Shown: positions 34,886 to 47,200 of the stretch, piece by piece
Layout of the letters: each line of letters begins with the position of its first letter
Position numbering within the stretch: position 1 is the stretch's first letter
Assembly: GCA_037447655.1 (NCBI GenBank)
Contig: JBBHKE010002285.1
Span: forward strand, 1 to 64,000
Source of the DNA: Zygnema cylindricum
Taxonomy: Eukaryota > Streptophyta > Zygnematophyceae > Zygnematales > Zygnemataceae
Reading direction: 5' to 3'
DNA: 64,000 nt
Notes under the pieces: model-generated
Told to the model about the DNA's origin: nothing
The model's input: the letters and a program-made list of their open reading frames with translations, nothing else
Databases searched by the model: none
Program-made: the position numbers and the translations under genes

Positions 34886-35689
34886 AATTATATGAATTAC
34901 AAAATTAGTATTTTTTTGTCGATTATATTTTGCGGCGTCTACCTTTTAAGTCACGGAACGAAAATCGAGGATTCTACTCAATCGATATTTGATATATCGA
35001 ACATCGAAATTATCGCGATATGAATTTACCCGATACCCAACACTAGCTATTAGCGTACAAGTTTCTTTAGCGTATAAGAAAAATTACAATGATTTACGCT
35101 CATTAGGAATTTGAAAATTACAAATATTATATATATATATATATTCTAATTGTTTACTAATGCTAATTTGGGTCTTTGAAAAAAAATATGTCGGTCGCAA
35201 ACATGCTTACACTAATATAGGTACTTGTACAAAATCTGACAAATAGTACACAAATCGTACGTTCACACGTCGAAATGTGGTTGTTGGACAAATATGTGTG
35301 AACGTGATATTTGACTACCTGATTTCATCCCATTTTTAGAGCGCATATTCTCATGCATTCGCGGTTACTAAAATTCATCAATTATATTTTTTCACTTAAA
35401 AAGGTACAATTTTGTACGGTCTGACACTTACCGTACATCACACTATTTAAACAACAACGTACTTAGGTTTTTACACTAATTGGACAAAAAACCCTAAATG
35501 GCGTAAAGGAAAAACCAAAATAATTTATGCTATTTAAGAATTTGGAAAAAAAAACGGAACCAAATTAGCGTTCAATTCGCTAATAGTGATTGGCGGTGCA
35601 GTGTTTTATATCGTACTAGGGAAATATTTTATTGATTTTTCACGAAGTATGATTGAATACGTGCGATATTGGTGTATTCATTAAATATG

Positions 35690-36711
35690 TATTAAAACTT
35701 TAAACAATGTTGTTCAAATCGCGCGATTTTTTTCTTTTTTTACGATTGAAACGTATAATTCGTGACTTATGAAAAAATCGCAAAAAATCAAGACATACTT
35801 TCTATCCAGTACAGTGAACAGACAAATTATGTAAAAAATACAGCTTTTCAGCGTAATATGTACGGTTGTGTACGGTAATCTACGGAATTTAGCAAATCAT
35901 ACGTCGCACTTATTAGTATTTTAAGGATAGTAAACTGAACATAAAATTCACGTAACTTTAGCGTTATTTTTTCAAAAATGTACGGACATTTTCGAAAAGA
36001 GACGTTGAGTTTCACTCTATTTACGCGCGTTAAGTTTTAGAAATGTGCAGACGTCTTGTTCATTACTTTTATAAAAGAAGGCGCCATGGACTGTTGAAAA
36101 CGTAACCGCACATACGCCGCTTCCCTCTAACCTACCCTCCTCCCTCTCAAGTTTTCTACTTTCCTCTCTTCCAAACTTCGACAAAAACAACCATGCCCAA
36201 AAATCGAGGAGAGGAGTGGGAGCACGTGAAGGTTGCAGACGGTGGGATTATTCTTGCCAACCGAAAATGTCATTCATATATGGTATCTATTTTATCTCTG
36301 TGCAGTCGTATTCTGTCTTAGTGATAGAGAGAGAAGGTTGCCCTGGAGGCCTGTCATATAATATTAGACATACATACTTTTGTAAAAATGATGCGTCTTT
36401 AAGGATTTGCACTAGAGTCTACGATTTCAATTATATTTTTTATCACGTCCGTTACCAATCGAAGAGTTTCCAATGCAAATGCAGAGTGTGACAAACACTT
36501 AAACACATATAATATTTCAACGCTCATTTAACTGAAAACTTACAAACTGCAATATATGTGAAATATATTTTTGTTTACATATGCGGAATAGTATGGACGA
36601 AAATTCTTTAACGATTTTTACGATTTTTTATAAAGGTTCAATGCGTTGGTTACGTATAATTCGTCGCGATTAAATCGTTCGCACTAAACGTCGCGAACAG
36701 TTATGCTTTTA
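35690..36711 (+). mobile_element. Internally deleted hAT element (non-autonomous copy)
   Basis: Its left half (to about 36,255) is co-linear with 36,712-37,258 and includes the same start codon and first codons (MPKNRGEE at 36,193). After about 20 codons the homology jumps to the 3' end of the longer element (matching about 39,500-39,965). The transposase body is therefore missing while both ends are kept, as in Ds-type deletion derivatives. It directly abuts the longer copy. Confidence 0.72.
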
Positions 36712-37202
36712 AAACGATGTTGTTTAAATAGTGCAATTTTTTCCTTTTTTACGATTTAAACGTATAATTCGTGCATGTTGAAAAAAACGCAAATAATCGC
36801 GATGGACTTTCTGTCCGGTAAACATTATAAATAATTTATGTAAAAGGTATAGCGTTTCCCATAACTTGTATGGTTTTTTCCGATAATGTACGAAATTTAA
36901 CGAAAATCACACGTAGTAGTTATAGTATTTTTCTGTCTAGTAAACTGAACATAAATTTCACAAAGCTTGTACGTTATTTTTACGCAAATGTACAGAGATT
37001 TTTGAAAAGAGACGTTGGATTTCACACTATTTGCGTGCGTTAAGTTTGAAAAAGGTACGAACGTCTACTTTGTTTTTCTTTTAAAATAAGGCGTCATGGA
37101 CTGTTGAAAACGAAACCAAACGGACGCCGCCTCCCTCAAGCCTATCCTCCTCTTTCCTAAGCTTTCTATTTTATTCTCTTCCAAACTTCAACAGAAGCAA
37201 CC

Positions 37203-39150
37203 ATGCCCAAAAATCGAGGAGAGGAGCACGTGAAGGCTACAGACGGTGGATTATTCTTGCCGACCGATTATGCGTCTGTATTTATTGCAACTTCGAATAT
37301 AACGCCGAAACAATTAGGATTTAGAAATCATCTTCTTGGAAATGTCAAAAGTGGAGGGATTATACGCTTTACAATGTGTACAGACGAGGTTAATAAAAAG
37401 TTTAGTGCTTTAGCAAACCAAAAAATTGCAAATTCCTCTAAAAAACGTGTAATGTGCGACTTCGGTGAACTCACCAACAATTTTCCACCCTCTCTGCGTA
37501 CCAAAGTAATAGTTGTGCAGACTAAGATAAAAAATGCATTTAACAACCATAATAATAAAGAGGTAGATTAAGCATGGGCCACCGCTTTATTTGCCGATCG
37601 ATTGTCATTTAAACTTTTAGAGGACCCATATTTCAAGGCAACGGTGAAGAAGACCAGTGATATAGGTGGATCTTACAAGTAACCAATCCATAGTGCAATG
37701 ATAAATTGTCTCTTATTACAAACCAAAAAAAATGTGAAACAATATTAAACAAGTTGTGGAAACTATTTATATCACTGGTGCCACGATCACATCAAACAGA
37801 TGGACAGCAGTTGACGATATACCTCTCATAAATATTATAGTTGTCACTCCGAAAGTGAGACATGTTCTTGACGGTATGAGACACGAGTGGGCACACTAAG
37901 GAAGCGAAAACATTTGTAAGGTGTTAGAAAAATGAATACTTGTGGTAGGGGTGGAGAATGTGGTGCAGATTGTAACCGATTTTACCCCGGTGAACAAGGC
38001 TGTAGCCTCGTTGCTCGTGGAAAATCACTGTTCTATGACATGGACGCCATGCGCTGCACATATACTACACTTAAGGTTGGAACATTGAAATAAGTTGTTA
38101 TTTATCTCCAAACTTGTTCGAGAGGCAAAAGAAGTTATAAAATTCATCACTAATCATAGCATTAGTGTAGCCATGTTCAATAATTTATTTCCTCTTTGCC
38201 TTCTAAAACCTGGAGAGACTAGGTTTCCTACAAAAGTTTATTATGCTCTAAAGGTTATTAAACGTGAAAGAGAGTCTGGAGCGCTTGATGTTTGATGACA
38301 AATTCAAAGAATGGGTGGGCAAACCAATTGTACAAGACACAGGGGGCTAAAATTAGGTGCTACATTTGGAACGCACAGTTTTGGGTTAGAGTGGAGTTTT
38401 CGGTTAGAGTGACAGAGGCTGTGTAAATTTTAGCGGTGAGGTGGCCCGAATGTGGGGAAGGTTTACTGCGGTTTTTACGCTATTGAACAATTTTTGGATA
38501 ATTTAGCGGTCGCGGAAGGAGATAATATTCGTGAGGACATGTAGATTTTGGAAGAGTTTAAAACATCTTGGGTGGTGAGGTGGAAAATGGAGCATAGCCC
38601 CATTTACGCGGTCGCCTTTGTACTCAATCCGAAGTCCCAAAAACACGCAAATGGGCAACGTGCAAACTCGACAATTATGAAGGTTTTCAAACAATGTTGG
38701 AGAGGATGCTTCTAAATGTGGAGGAGCAAGAAGATGCCCGCATTCACTTATCAAAATATAGAGGTTTTGATAGAGTTTATGGAAGAGAAATTACAAAATC
38801 ATGTGTAAGGTAAATGCAAACGTGGAAATGGTGGTAAGAGTTTGGGTCATCCACCCATATCTTGCAGTAGGTGGTTGTAAAAATACTTCCATAGTGCTCA
38901 ACTGCCAGCTCATGTGAGCAGAACTGGTCAACATATGACCATATTCACTCTAAGAAGATAAATAGATAAACGGCTAAAGGGGCTAATGATATGGAATGGG
39001 TCTTCACTAATCTCGGACTGTTAAAGAAGACTAGGATGTTAGCTATGAAGAGGATAGGGTGGCATGGGAAGAAGAGGAAGGGGAGGTAGGGGAAGAGGAT
39101 TATGATGAAGACATGGTGGACTTTGACGTAGGGGAAGATGATCTAGACTA
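37203..39150 (+). pseudogene. hAT-family transposase relic (DUF659-type)
   Basis: The first frame (37,203-37,571, 122 codons) starts MPKNRGEE and has a possible degenerate BED finger (FRNHLLGNVKSGGIIR..MC). Frames further on, separated by stops and shifts, give DPYFKATVKKTSDIGGSY, TDGWTAVDDIPLINIIVV, VVQIVTDFTPVNKAVASLL, KPGETRFPTKVYYALKVIK and the C-terminal dimerisation signature SSCEQNWSTYDHIHSKK near 38,905-38,960. These are landmarks of plant hAT/DUF659 transposases. An acidic tail ends near 39,150. At least several stops and shifts make it non-functional. Assignment to hAT is firm; the subfamily is not. Confidence 0.78.
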
Positions 39151-39158
39151 ACGATAAA

Positions 39159-39275
<117 letters not shown>

Positions 39276-39965
39276 TAAATGTGTTTAAGGGTGTCAACTT
39301 TGAAGATATATAATAGCATTGGAAGATGAGGGAAAGGAGGTAAGGGAAAAAGAATTTGGGTGAAGACATTAGGGACTTTAATATAGGATAAAAAGATTCA
39401 CAGTAGAGATAGATGAAAGATATGTATTTATGTTTTTCGATTAATGTGATTGTAATTTTTTTGATTATTTTATTTTTTTAGGTCGTGCAATGTTGAATGT
39501 GAAAAATGTCATTTGTACATGGCCTGTACTTTAAATTTGTGCAGACTTATGTTGTTTTAGAGATAAAGAGAGAAGGCGGCCATGGCTGCCTGTCAGATAG
39601 TGATAGTGACAGACGGACATAAAATTTGAGCCTAACTAGATTTGAACCTGACTCTACGCACTGTGCTTGAAACCTGTTTTGATTTACGTTTGTCCATTAC
39701 CAGTCAATGAAGAGTTTCCGATACACATATAGAGTGTGATACACATTTAAAAGAAGACAATTTGTTAGCGCTCATTTAACGAAAAACTTAGAAACTGCGG
39801 TATATGTAAAACACATTTTTGTTTACATGTACGGAATAAAACGGAAGAAAATTCATCAACGGTTTTTACAATTTTTTATAAAGGTTCAATGCGTTTGTTA
39901 CGTATAATTCGTTGCGATTAAATCATTCGCACTAAACGTCGTGAACATCCATGCTTTAAAAGCTT

Positions 39966-41660
39966 TACTTTTACGATACATCCTGTATAATATGAGTAAC
40001 GTATGAGATGTTAAAACGTAAAAGACTTGAAAGTAAAGAACTTCGAGAGATTTGCTGGGATGGGACAAGACCTATGAGGCATTGAGCAGGAAAATAGGAA
40101 CCAAGAAAATTAGATGGTTCAAGCGGTTCACACTTCACAGGTTCAGAGCAACTTGTTCCGAAAGCTTTCACAATTTGGGTGCGTTTTCATGTACTTGTAA
40201 CGTAGCGGAAAACTTTGTTTTTTAGCGCAAACCTGGCGGACCCAGATTTCAGACGTCCTTATGTGTAAACAACGACATACTCACTGAAGGGTGTGACGAT
40301 TGTATATGCTGACAATCCCCGTGACGGCTGTCAACGTCTACAATCTGTGATGATGCACACTATTTTTTGTAACTGCTTGTGACGTCGCATGAGTTTTCGT
40401 GACATTGGAGATGTACCGCCTCCCAGCCCGTGCCTTTTCAAGGTTGAAGAAAATGCACTTTGTCTTTGCGTCGCTTGTCCGCTGGACGTGAAATGACATT
40501 GGAATCTTGACACCCCTGGCGGAATAAAATTTGTACTAGGCGCAAACGGACAAAACTAAACAAATTGTGTACTTTACCTCGTCGTACCTGAACGCAGACG
40601 GACAAAACATAACGTATAGTACTTTTGTGTACCTTTCGCCGTCGCTTGAATTTGTTTGAAATTTTTGTAAATTTTTTTACGCGTGCTTATACGTGTTCCT
40701 ATTTGTTCTTGTTTGTTTTTAAAAAATACTTTGTTTTGAAACAAATAGTTCTTGTATTGTAAAGAAAAGTTTGAAGATGACGTTTTTTGGCTTGGCCGTG
40801 GGTCGAAGAACACAAGACGACAACATGTAGTACATCCTAGATTCGATGATGACGCAAAATGTACTTTTCATTTTTTCTATTTTTTTGTACGGGTGAAACT
40901 TACGCGGTACGGCTCTAAGTTTTACAGGAAAACAACAGAAAAAAACACTTACTTTGGCACATATGATGCACCCTTTGAAAAAAAAAAATCAGCACGTACT
41001 CTCACCACGATCGTCTATAAAATTTCATTCAGTCGTGGAGATTTTGTGCTCGTTTACCTTCGATGAACGAGTCAAATACCGTACATAAAGCTTTATTTCC
41101 GTACATTAATGTAGCTATAGCACCATATGTCAAACGTCAAAAGTGTCAAAACGCATGTAAACGCTATATCTGATTATCTTGTTTATGTAATAGGCGAATA
41201 GTATGGGGTAACTGGATATGGTGTTTCCAATTTTTTTCGCACTACTAAACTATGGGCTGTAAAGTACGGTACGAGTGAAGTTCCAAGTCTGTTGCGTTGA
41301 GACTTGAGAGCTTGATTGTTTTGGAAAGAAACGAACAGACATCGGTTCGGATCAAAAACAATGATTGTAAGGAATGAAAAAGTCTGCACCCAATGGCATT
41401 GCTAGAACATTTACTTTAACCAATTAAAAATATTAAAGGGATGGCTAAACAACTTCGACTTATGAAACAAAGAAAAATACTAGTACAGAAGACTTTTGTT
41501 TTTCGATTTGTGCTACGTACATTTACACGTGAGAAGGGGAAATTTTAGAATAAAACGAAACTGTTTTACGCTAATCACTAGTCCCCAGATAAAGTTATTT
41601 TTGTCGCCTATAACCTTTTTGCTGGTAGTTTGACGTTATGACAGTGCAATGATTCTCAAC
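39966..41660. other. AT-rich intergenic DNA
   Basis: No convincing gene. Short open frames on both strands have biased, unconserved translations. Scattered TACGG-rich phrases resemble the element-derived DNA nearby, so this is probably old transposon sequence. Confidence 0.5.
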
Positions 41661-41955
41661 CATAGTTCAAAAGTAGGTGAAAGTAGGCCCAATTGATATG
41701 CCTATTGTATGCAAAACATACAATATGACCTTAAGACCCATATTATTTTCGGACCTTCGGACCAATTAAAACATTTGGACCAAAAATTGGACCAATTAAA
41801 ACAATTGGACCAAAAAAATTTGTTTACACCGTCAGATTCGGATGATCGGGCAGTCGCCGATCAAAGTAGCGTTCTGAGAAGATCACATGAAAATCCTATA
41901 ACAGAACTTACGATAAAGGCACCGACCAAAACGCCTACTTTTGAACCATAGTTCA
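41661..41955 (+). mobile_element. MITE family C, copy 2
   Basis: About 295 bp matching the nested copy at 34,334-34,639: AAAGTAGG..GTAGGCCCA at the left, the GACCAATTAAAACA repeats and the GATCACATGAAAA block in the middle, and a right end ACGCCTACTTTTGAACCATAG. GACCAAAAATTGGACC-type repeats occur inside. Non-coding. Confidence 0.75.
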
Positions 41956-42497
41956 AAGTAGGCGTTTTTATGGTAGGCCTTTGGTAGGCGCACAAAACTT
42001 GGCACTAAACTCGCGTAGAGTAGGCATAATGCATGGGTGTTCGTTGTAGACACTCTTGTACGGAAGTACGAATCTGACGTATGATCATAGTTCAGCGCAC
42101 GCCGACGGACGAAATTTTTTTGCGAACTAAAACACACGGACGTTCAAAATTGCAGACGGTAATATGACAGATAGTCCTATCGTAAGTTGTATTATGGGCT
42201 TTTCATGTGATCTTCTTAGATCACTACTTTGATTAGAGACCGTCCGATCGTCTGAATCCAACGGTTTAAATAAGTTTTACCTCAAAACTCACAGAAATTA
42301 TTTTTTTTGTCCGATTTTTTTTCAAAATTTAGACATGACGTTTAATTCTCTATCGATCGATGTGCAACTCAACCCTGTAACTAATTTTTTTCATTTTTCG
42401 ACCAATACAATATGGGTCTTAAGAGCATATTGTATGTTTTGCATACAATAGGCATATTGTATGGGCCTACTTTCACCTACTTTTGAACTATGATTTC
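41945..42497 (-). mobile_element. MITE family C relative, copy 3, inverted
   Basis: The same family read on the minus strand: it ends at 42,497 with the complement of GTTCAAAAGTAGGTGAAAGTAGGCCCA and carries the same blocks in reverse order (42,405-42,480; 42,170-42,270). It begins at 41,945 with AGTTCAAAGTAGGCGTTTTTATGG. About 190 bp of extra sequence (roughly 41,980-42,165) has no counterpart in copies 1 and 2. With copy 2 it forms a tail-to-tail pair. Confidence 0.7.
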
Positions 42498-42792
42498 ATT
42501 CGTAGTATGCGCACGGTAAAAAACTTTGAAAAATAATGCATATGCGCATTATTCAAAATTTCATATTTTTTTAAATGCGTTGACCAGTTTTGACTTATTA
42601 TATAATAAAAATACGAAAACTAAAAAAAAAAATCAAAAAAAAAATACAATACGACATATTAAACTATTAAAGTATTAAGCGATACCTCTATGCTCCAAAG
42701 TTTACCAACGTCGTCGGTGCCTCATCACCGAAATAATTAAAGAGCAACCAGCGACCACACTTTCTGGTCGCTGAAACAGTGAACCAAAGGTC
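42498..42792. other. AT-rich intergenic DNA
   Basis: Poly-A-rich sequence with no recognised feature. Confidence 0.5.
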
Positions 42793-42890
42793 AGCGATTA
42801 GGCTGCCTCGTAGATGGTCAGCAGTCAGCGACTAGGCTGCCTCGTCGCTGGTCAGCAGTCAGCGACTAGGCTGCCTAATCGCTAGTTCAG
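42793..42890. repeat. Tandem repeat, about 36-bp period
   Basis: Three imperfect copies of GGTCAGC.(AGTCAGC)GA(T/C)(T)AGGCTGCCT(C/A)(G/A)T, the last two nearly identical. A related GCGACC..GGTCGC phrase just upstream can pair as a small hairpin. Confidence 0.8.
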
Positions 42891-43082
42891 CATTACATCA
42901 TGGCTCCATTACAACATGCTCACATATAATATTTTAAAATCGACAATTGAAGCAAAAAATGGCCATGTTACAAGATTTTAACATTGAAAAAAGAGAAAAT
43001 TATAATTGAAGCAAAAATAACCGTTTTTGTATTCATGTGAGGGAAATGGCATAGTTACCATGAATGGAGCTACAACATTAAC

Positions 43083-43768
43083 CTCTCTACTCTAAATCTA
43101 ACTCATCTATATTTTGGTCTGACTCATCTTCAACTACACCCCGTTCCTCTCCCTGTACCCCCCTTTCCTCTTCCTCCCATGCTATCGTAGCCTCCTCATA
43201 GCTAACATCCCTGGTTTGGTGTGCTAACCTCAGATTGCTAAATACCCAAACCAGGTCATTGGCCCTATTAGCCGTCAGTTTGTTCCGTTTTTAGAGTGAA
43301 TATGGTCATAGGTTGACCAATTCCTCTCACATGAGCTGGGAACCAAGCATTGGGCAAGGACCCTAGTTGCTACCCTTTGGAAGATAGGCGTGACAGCCCC
43401 TAACCGTTGGCACCACTTCCACCCCGGCATCATCTTAGCACAAGCTAATGTTACCCCTCTCCCAAATACACCCTCAAAACCCCTATAATTAGTTAACTCA
43501 ATGTAGGCCGCGGTCTGGTCTACCACACGCGGTAACATCCTCTGAAAGATAGTGTGGAAGCCTTCCATAACGATTACATTAGTCTCTTGCCCATATTCAA
43601 AACTTTAGTACTCAGGATTAAGTACGAAGCTGGCTGCATACATGGGGCTATAAGCCATCCCCCATCTTGCAAACCAAGATTCTTTTAACTCCTCGAAAAC
43701 GTACACTCCTTCGGAATATCCTTCTCCTCCATTGGTCGATATATTATTTAAGTATTGACCAATCATGT
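43083..43768 (-). pseudogene. Second hAT transposase relic, C-terminal part
   Basis: Minus strand. Reading down from 43,768: FEELKESWFARWGMAYSPMY, then ERNWSTYDHIHSK near 43,275-43,310, then the KLTANRANDLVWVFSNLRL segment and an acidic tail (EEATIAWEEEE..EDESDQ) to about 43,083. This is the same C-terminal order as the plus-strand relic at 38,500-39,150 but with a more intact frame (97 codons). The N-terminal part is absent: homology stops exactly where the gypsy 5' LTR starts at 43,769. Confidence 0.78.
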
Positions 43769-44260
43769 TGTAACAGGGTTACAACGTTGGGTACTTAGTG
43801 GCTAGGGCTAGGCTGCTATAGTTGCGATTCCAGAGCAGCGCAGGTGCGATTCCAGACCAGCGCAGCATAGCTGCATAGCAGCGTAACAACTTAGCGGCGT
43901 AGCAACTTAGTAGCACAGCAGCGTAGCAGCGCAGCATAGCAACGCCGCAGAATGTAGATTGAGCTGTATAGTTTCAGAAGGAAGTTGTGGATAGTTCTCG
44001 GTTGACCGTGAAGGTCCACATGTACAGCTGTACAGTACTAGGATGACTAGCAGTTAGTTAGTTTAAATAGTCGAGTAGACCTTGTGAATAGGGACCGGGA
44101 AGTAGACCTATACATTGAGCGCAACCTTGTACTCTCTTTCCAGCAATAAAGCGCAACCTTGTCTGTTAGTACTCTGTGCTCCTACTGTTGCTACGGGAAG
44201 ATCCTTGGTGTTTCCGCTGTGCATTGTGACGTGTTGTGGTGTATTGTTGCCGGTGTTACA
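43769..44260 (+). mobile_element. 5' LTR of chromodomain Ty3/gypsy element (gypsy-1)
   Basis: 492 bp starting TGTAACAGGG and ending GGTGTTACA, i.e. with the TG..CA ends expected of an LTR, followed after one base by a primer-binding site. It matches 50,586-50,952 at the 3' end. The middle is full of degenerate GCAGCGTAGCAAC-like units. A TTTAAATAG promoter-like motif near 44,060 and an AATAAA at 44,145 fall where U3/R signals would be expected. Confidence 0.88.
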
Positions 44261-44261
44261 C

Positions 44262-44281
44262 TGGTATCGGAGCAGTTAACC
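44262..44281 (+). other. Primer-binding site (initiator tRNA-Met type)
   Basis: TGGTATCGGAGCAGTTAACC directly after the 5' LTR. The first 12 nt differ by one base from the plant initiator-Met PBS (TGGTATCAGAGC). It primes minus-strand DNA synthesis in this class. Confidence 0.88.
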
Positions 44282-44294
44282 GTGACCCGAAACC

Positions 44295-47200
44295 ATGGAT
44301 GAACACGGCGTATCCACTGCAGATATGTTGGCGTAAGTTCTCAGGGAGTTGGAAAGTGTGAGATTACAGAACGCGCAGCTAAGTAACACCGTCGCAGCCT
44401 TGGAGTCTCGTCTAGGGGAGCGACCTGATAGAGGCACTGAGAGAGACTCCAGGAGACCGAAATTAAGGCTTCCCGACGAGTTTGACCCTGCAAGACACAA
44501 GAACCTTGACACATGGCTATTCTCTGTTGCGATTTATCTCGAGAATTTTCCAAGCCTATTAGATCGTGAGAAGATTCACTACGTGGGTGGTCTTCTTAAA
44601 GGGGCAACGAGGGCATGGTGGAGGACATTGGTGGAGGACGATGAAATACCGACCGTCTAGGCGCTCTTCGTTCAACTTCTCCGCGACACTTGGCAGCCCG
44701 TCAACACGTCAAAGGCGGCGAGAGATAAGATCGTAGTATTTAAGCAACGAACTTCCGTGATGGAGTTTACGCAACGGTTCTTGGAGTGCAAAGTTCAAAT
44801 ACCTACGATGGCGGAGGATGAAGCCGTGGATCGCTACGTGAAGGGGCTTATGTCGTCTATTCCTAGAGATGTGGAACAGTGGCTTGCTCGGGAAAGCACG
44901 ACTCCTACTCTCTCGGCAATCATCCAGTTTACGGAGCGGACCGATTCGGTCGACTTTAACCTCCGGAAATCTTATCACTACGGGCCGAGTAGTAGCGGAG
45001 GAAACCGACGAGACGAAGGTCTAACCCCCATGGAGCTCGGCGCAATTAATGAGGATAAAAAAGTGGTCAACGTCCTGCGGAGAAAGAAGAAACCTACCAA
45101 GACCAAGACCAATGACTTATCCCCCGAGGAAATCCAGCGGAGGAGGCAAAATGGCCTATGCTTCCAGTACGGTTCTCCAGATCATATGGCTCGAGAGTGT
45201 CCAAAACGGAAAGGTCCCAAAAAGGGAAAAATTACTGTTATGAGATTAGCCGGTGAAGGAGGAGACCCTTTGATATTTCGGGGTCAAATAGGAGCGAGTG
45301 CAGCTAACTTCATGGTGGACTCCGGAGCATCGAGGAACTTCATTAACGAGGCGACGGTGAAAAGGTTGAAACTCCCTCTTGTGGTGCTAAAGGATCATCA
45401 CTCGGTACAATTGGCCGACGGCAGTTCCTTATCAATTACCCATCGTACCCCGAGGTTACGCGTCCGAATTGGGAAATTCCGATAGTACGACACGCTTCAT
45501 GTATTACCTCTTAGGGACCATGAGGTAATCTTGAGAAAGCAGTGGCTGCAAAAATGGAATCCGACGATCGATTGGAGAAGTGGCGCCATGAGAGTGAAGA
45601 AAGGTGAAGAAGAGTTTGAGGTAAAAGCGGGAGCGGCTGGTAAGGGAGCGGAAGAGGGACGCCTGCTTTCGGCCTTACAGCTCAAGAGGGCACTCAAGAA
45701 AAAGGAAACGATTGGTATGGCGGTCGTCCAGCCAATGGAGGAGGCGAAGGAGGAGATCGCGGAAGAATGGAAGAAGAAGGACCCCGACTTCGACCCCAAA
45801 GAAAGGGACGACATTGGGAAGACTTCCGAAGAGGCCCCGGAAGTCGTGACAAAACTTCTCGAGGAGTACGCAGATGTGTTTCCCCCGAAGCTCCCCGAAG
45901 GATTACCTCCGAAGCGCGAAGTAGACCATAGGATAGAGCTTGTTCCTGGAGCGGTACCCCTGGCTAATCGGATGTACAAGATGAGCTACACCGAGTTGGA
46001 CGAACTGAAAAAGCAACTCGCGGAGTTGGTTGAAGCCGGAGCAATCGAACCAAGCAAGTCACTGTATGGGGCCCCCGTTCTCTTTGTAAACAAGAAAGAT
46101 GGAGGTTTTCGTATGTGTATTCATTACCGAGCGCTGAATAAATTAAGGGTGGAGAATGCGTACCCCCAACCGAGGATAGACGAAATGTTGGATCGACTTC
46201 GAGGTGCTAAATATTTTTCGAAAATAGACTTGCGGAGCGGCTACCACCAGATCAAAATTGCCAAAGAAGATGTGGAGAAAACAGCGTTCAGAACTTGATA
46301 CGGTCATTTCCAGTTTGGGGTAATGCCGTTCGGGTTGACTAACGCACCGGCAACCTTTATGCATTTAATGAATTCCATTTTTCGGCAATATCTGGACGCG
46401 TTTGTGATCGTTTTCCTAGACGACATACTGGTGTATAGCAGAACGAAGGAGGAGCATATGAAGCACTTACGGACGGTCCTCCAAGTCCTTCGGGAAAATA
46501 AGTTATACGCAAAAAGAAGTGAATGTGACTTCTTCAAGGAGCAGATTGATTTTTTAGGACATGTGGTGAGCCGGGACCGAATCGCAGTGGATCCAAACAA
46601 GACAAGGGTAGTTAAAGAGTGGCCGCAGCCGGCGAATATTACGGAGTTACGGAGCTTTCTAGGACTATGCTCCTATTATCGACGTTTTGTCGAAGGTTTC
46701 GCAAAAATCGCTGCACCGCTCACGGAATTGCTCAAGAATGACGTGCCCTATGATTGGAAAGAGGCACAAGGGGCAGCCTTTAACACGCTAAATGAGCGGT
46801 TGGTTACCGCCCCTGTGTTAGCAGTTCCCGACCCGGACTTACCTTGGACGATAATTACCGACGCGAGCAATACGGCCATTGGAGCAATCCTTATGCAAGA
46901 TCTACGGAAAGGTCTTCAACCCATCGCCTATGACAGTCGAAAACTAAAGGCAGCAGAGCTAAACTGGGCCACCCATGAGAAGGAGACAATAGCTATCATC
47001 AATACGCTGGAAGTTTGGAAGTGTTACGTGCAAGGGAAACGGATCACGATTATCACGGATCACCACGCCTTACAATATCTCCAAACCCAGCCAAAGTTGT
47101 CCAAGAAACAAGTGCGCTGGATGACGTTTATGCAAACCTTCGGTCCAGAACTTGTTATAGAATATAAGCCGGGCAAAACGAACCCGGCAAATGAGTTGTC

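Larger units (their letters stand above)
34069..35045. mobile_element. hAT-like non-autonomous element inside MITE A
   Basis: Perfect 15-bp terminal inverted repeats (TAGTGTTGGGTATCG at 34,069 and its complement ending at 35,045) are flanked by a perfect 8-bp target duplication, GCTATTAG (34,061-34,068 and 35,046-35,053). An 8-bp duplication is characteristic of the hAT superfamily. Internal ends are rich in ATCGATATATCG-type motifs. It encodes no transposase and is itself interrupted by a piece of element B. Confidence 0.85.
34050..35598. mobile_element. MITE family A, copy 2 (interrupted by nested elements)
   Basis: Left end CACCGCCAATCGCTATTAG at 34,050 and right end GCTAATAGTGATTGGCGGTG at 35,598 are the same inverted ends as copy 1 (3,516-4,088). 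The interior from 35,046 on is co-linear with copy 1. The left 19 nt are separated from the rest by a 977-bp insertion at 34,069-35,045, so this copy is the outermost shell of a nest. Confidence 0.8.

Noticed and set aside
40752-41066. Plus-strand open frame of 104 codons
   Set aside because: Poly-T/A-derived aromatic and Lys-rich translation without conserved features.
42720-42890. CRISPR-like array
   Set aside because: Only three imperfect, directly adjoining units with no distinct spacers, in a eukaryotic context.
45497-45979. Minus-strand open frame of 160 codons antisense to gypsy-1 pol
   Set aside because: Shadow of the Pol frame on the other strand; Ser-rich with no motif.
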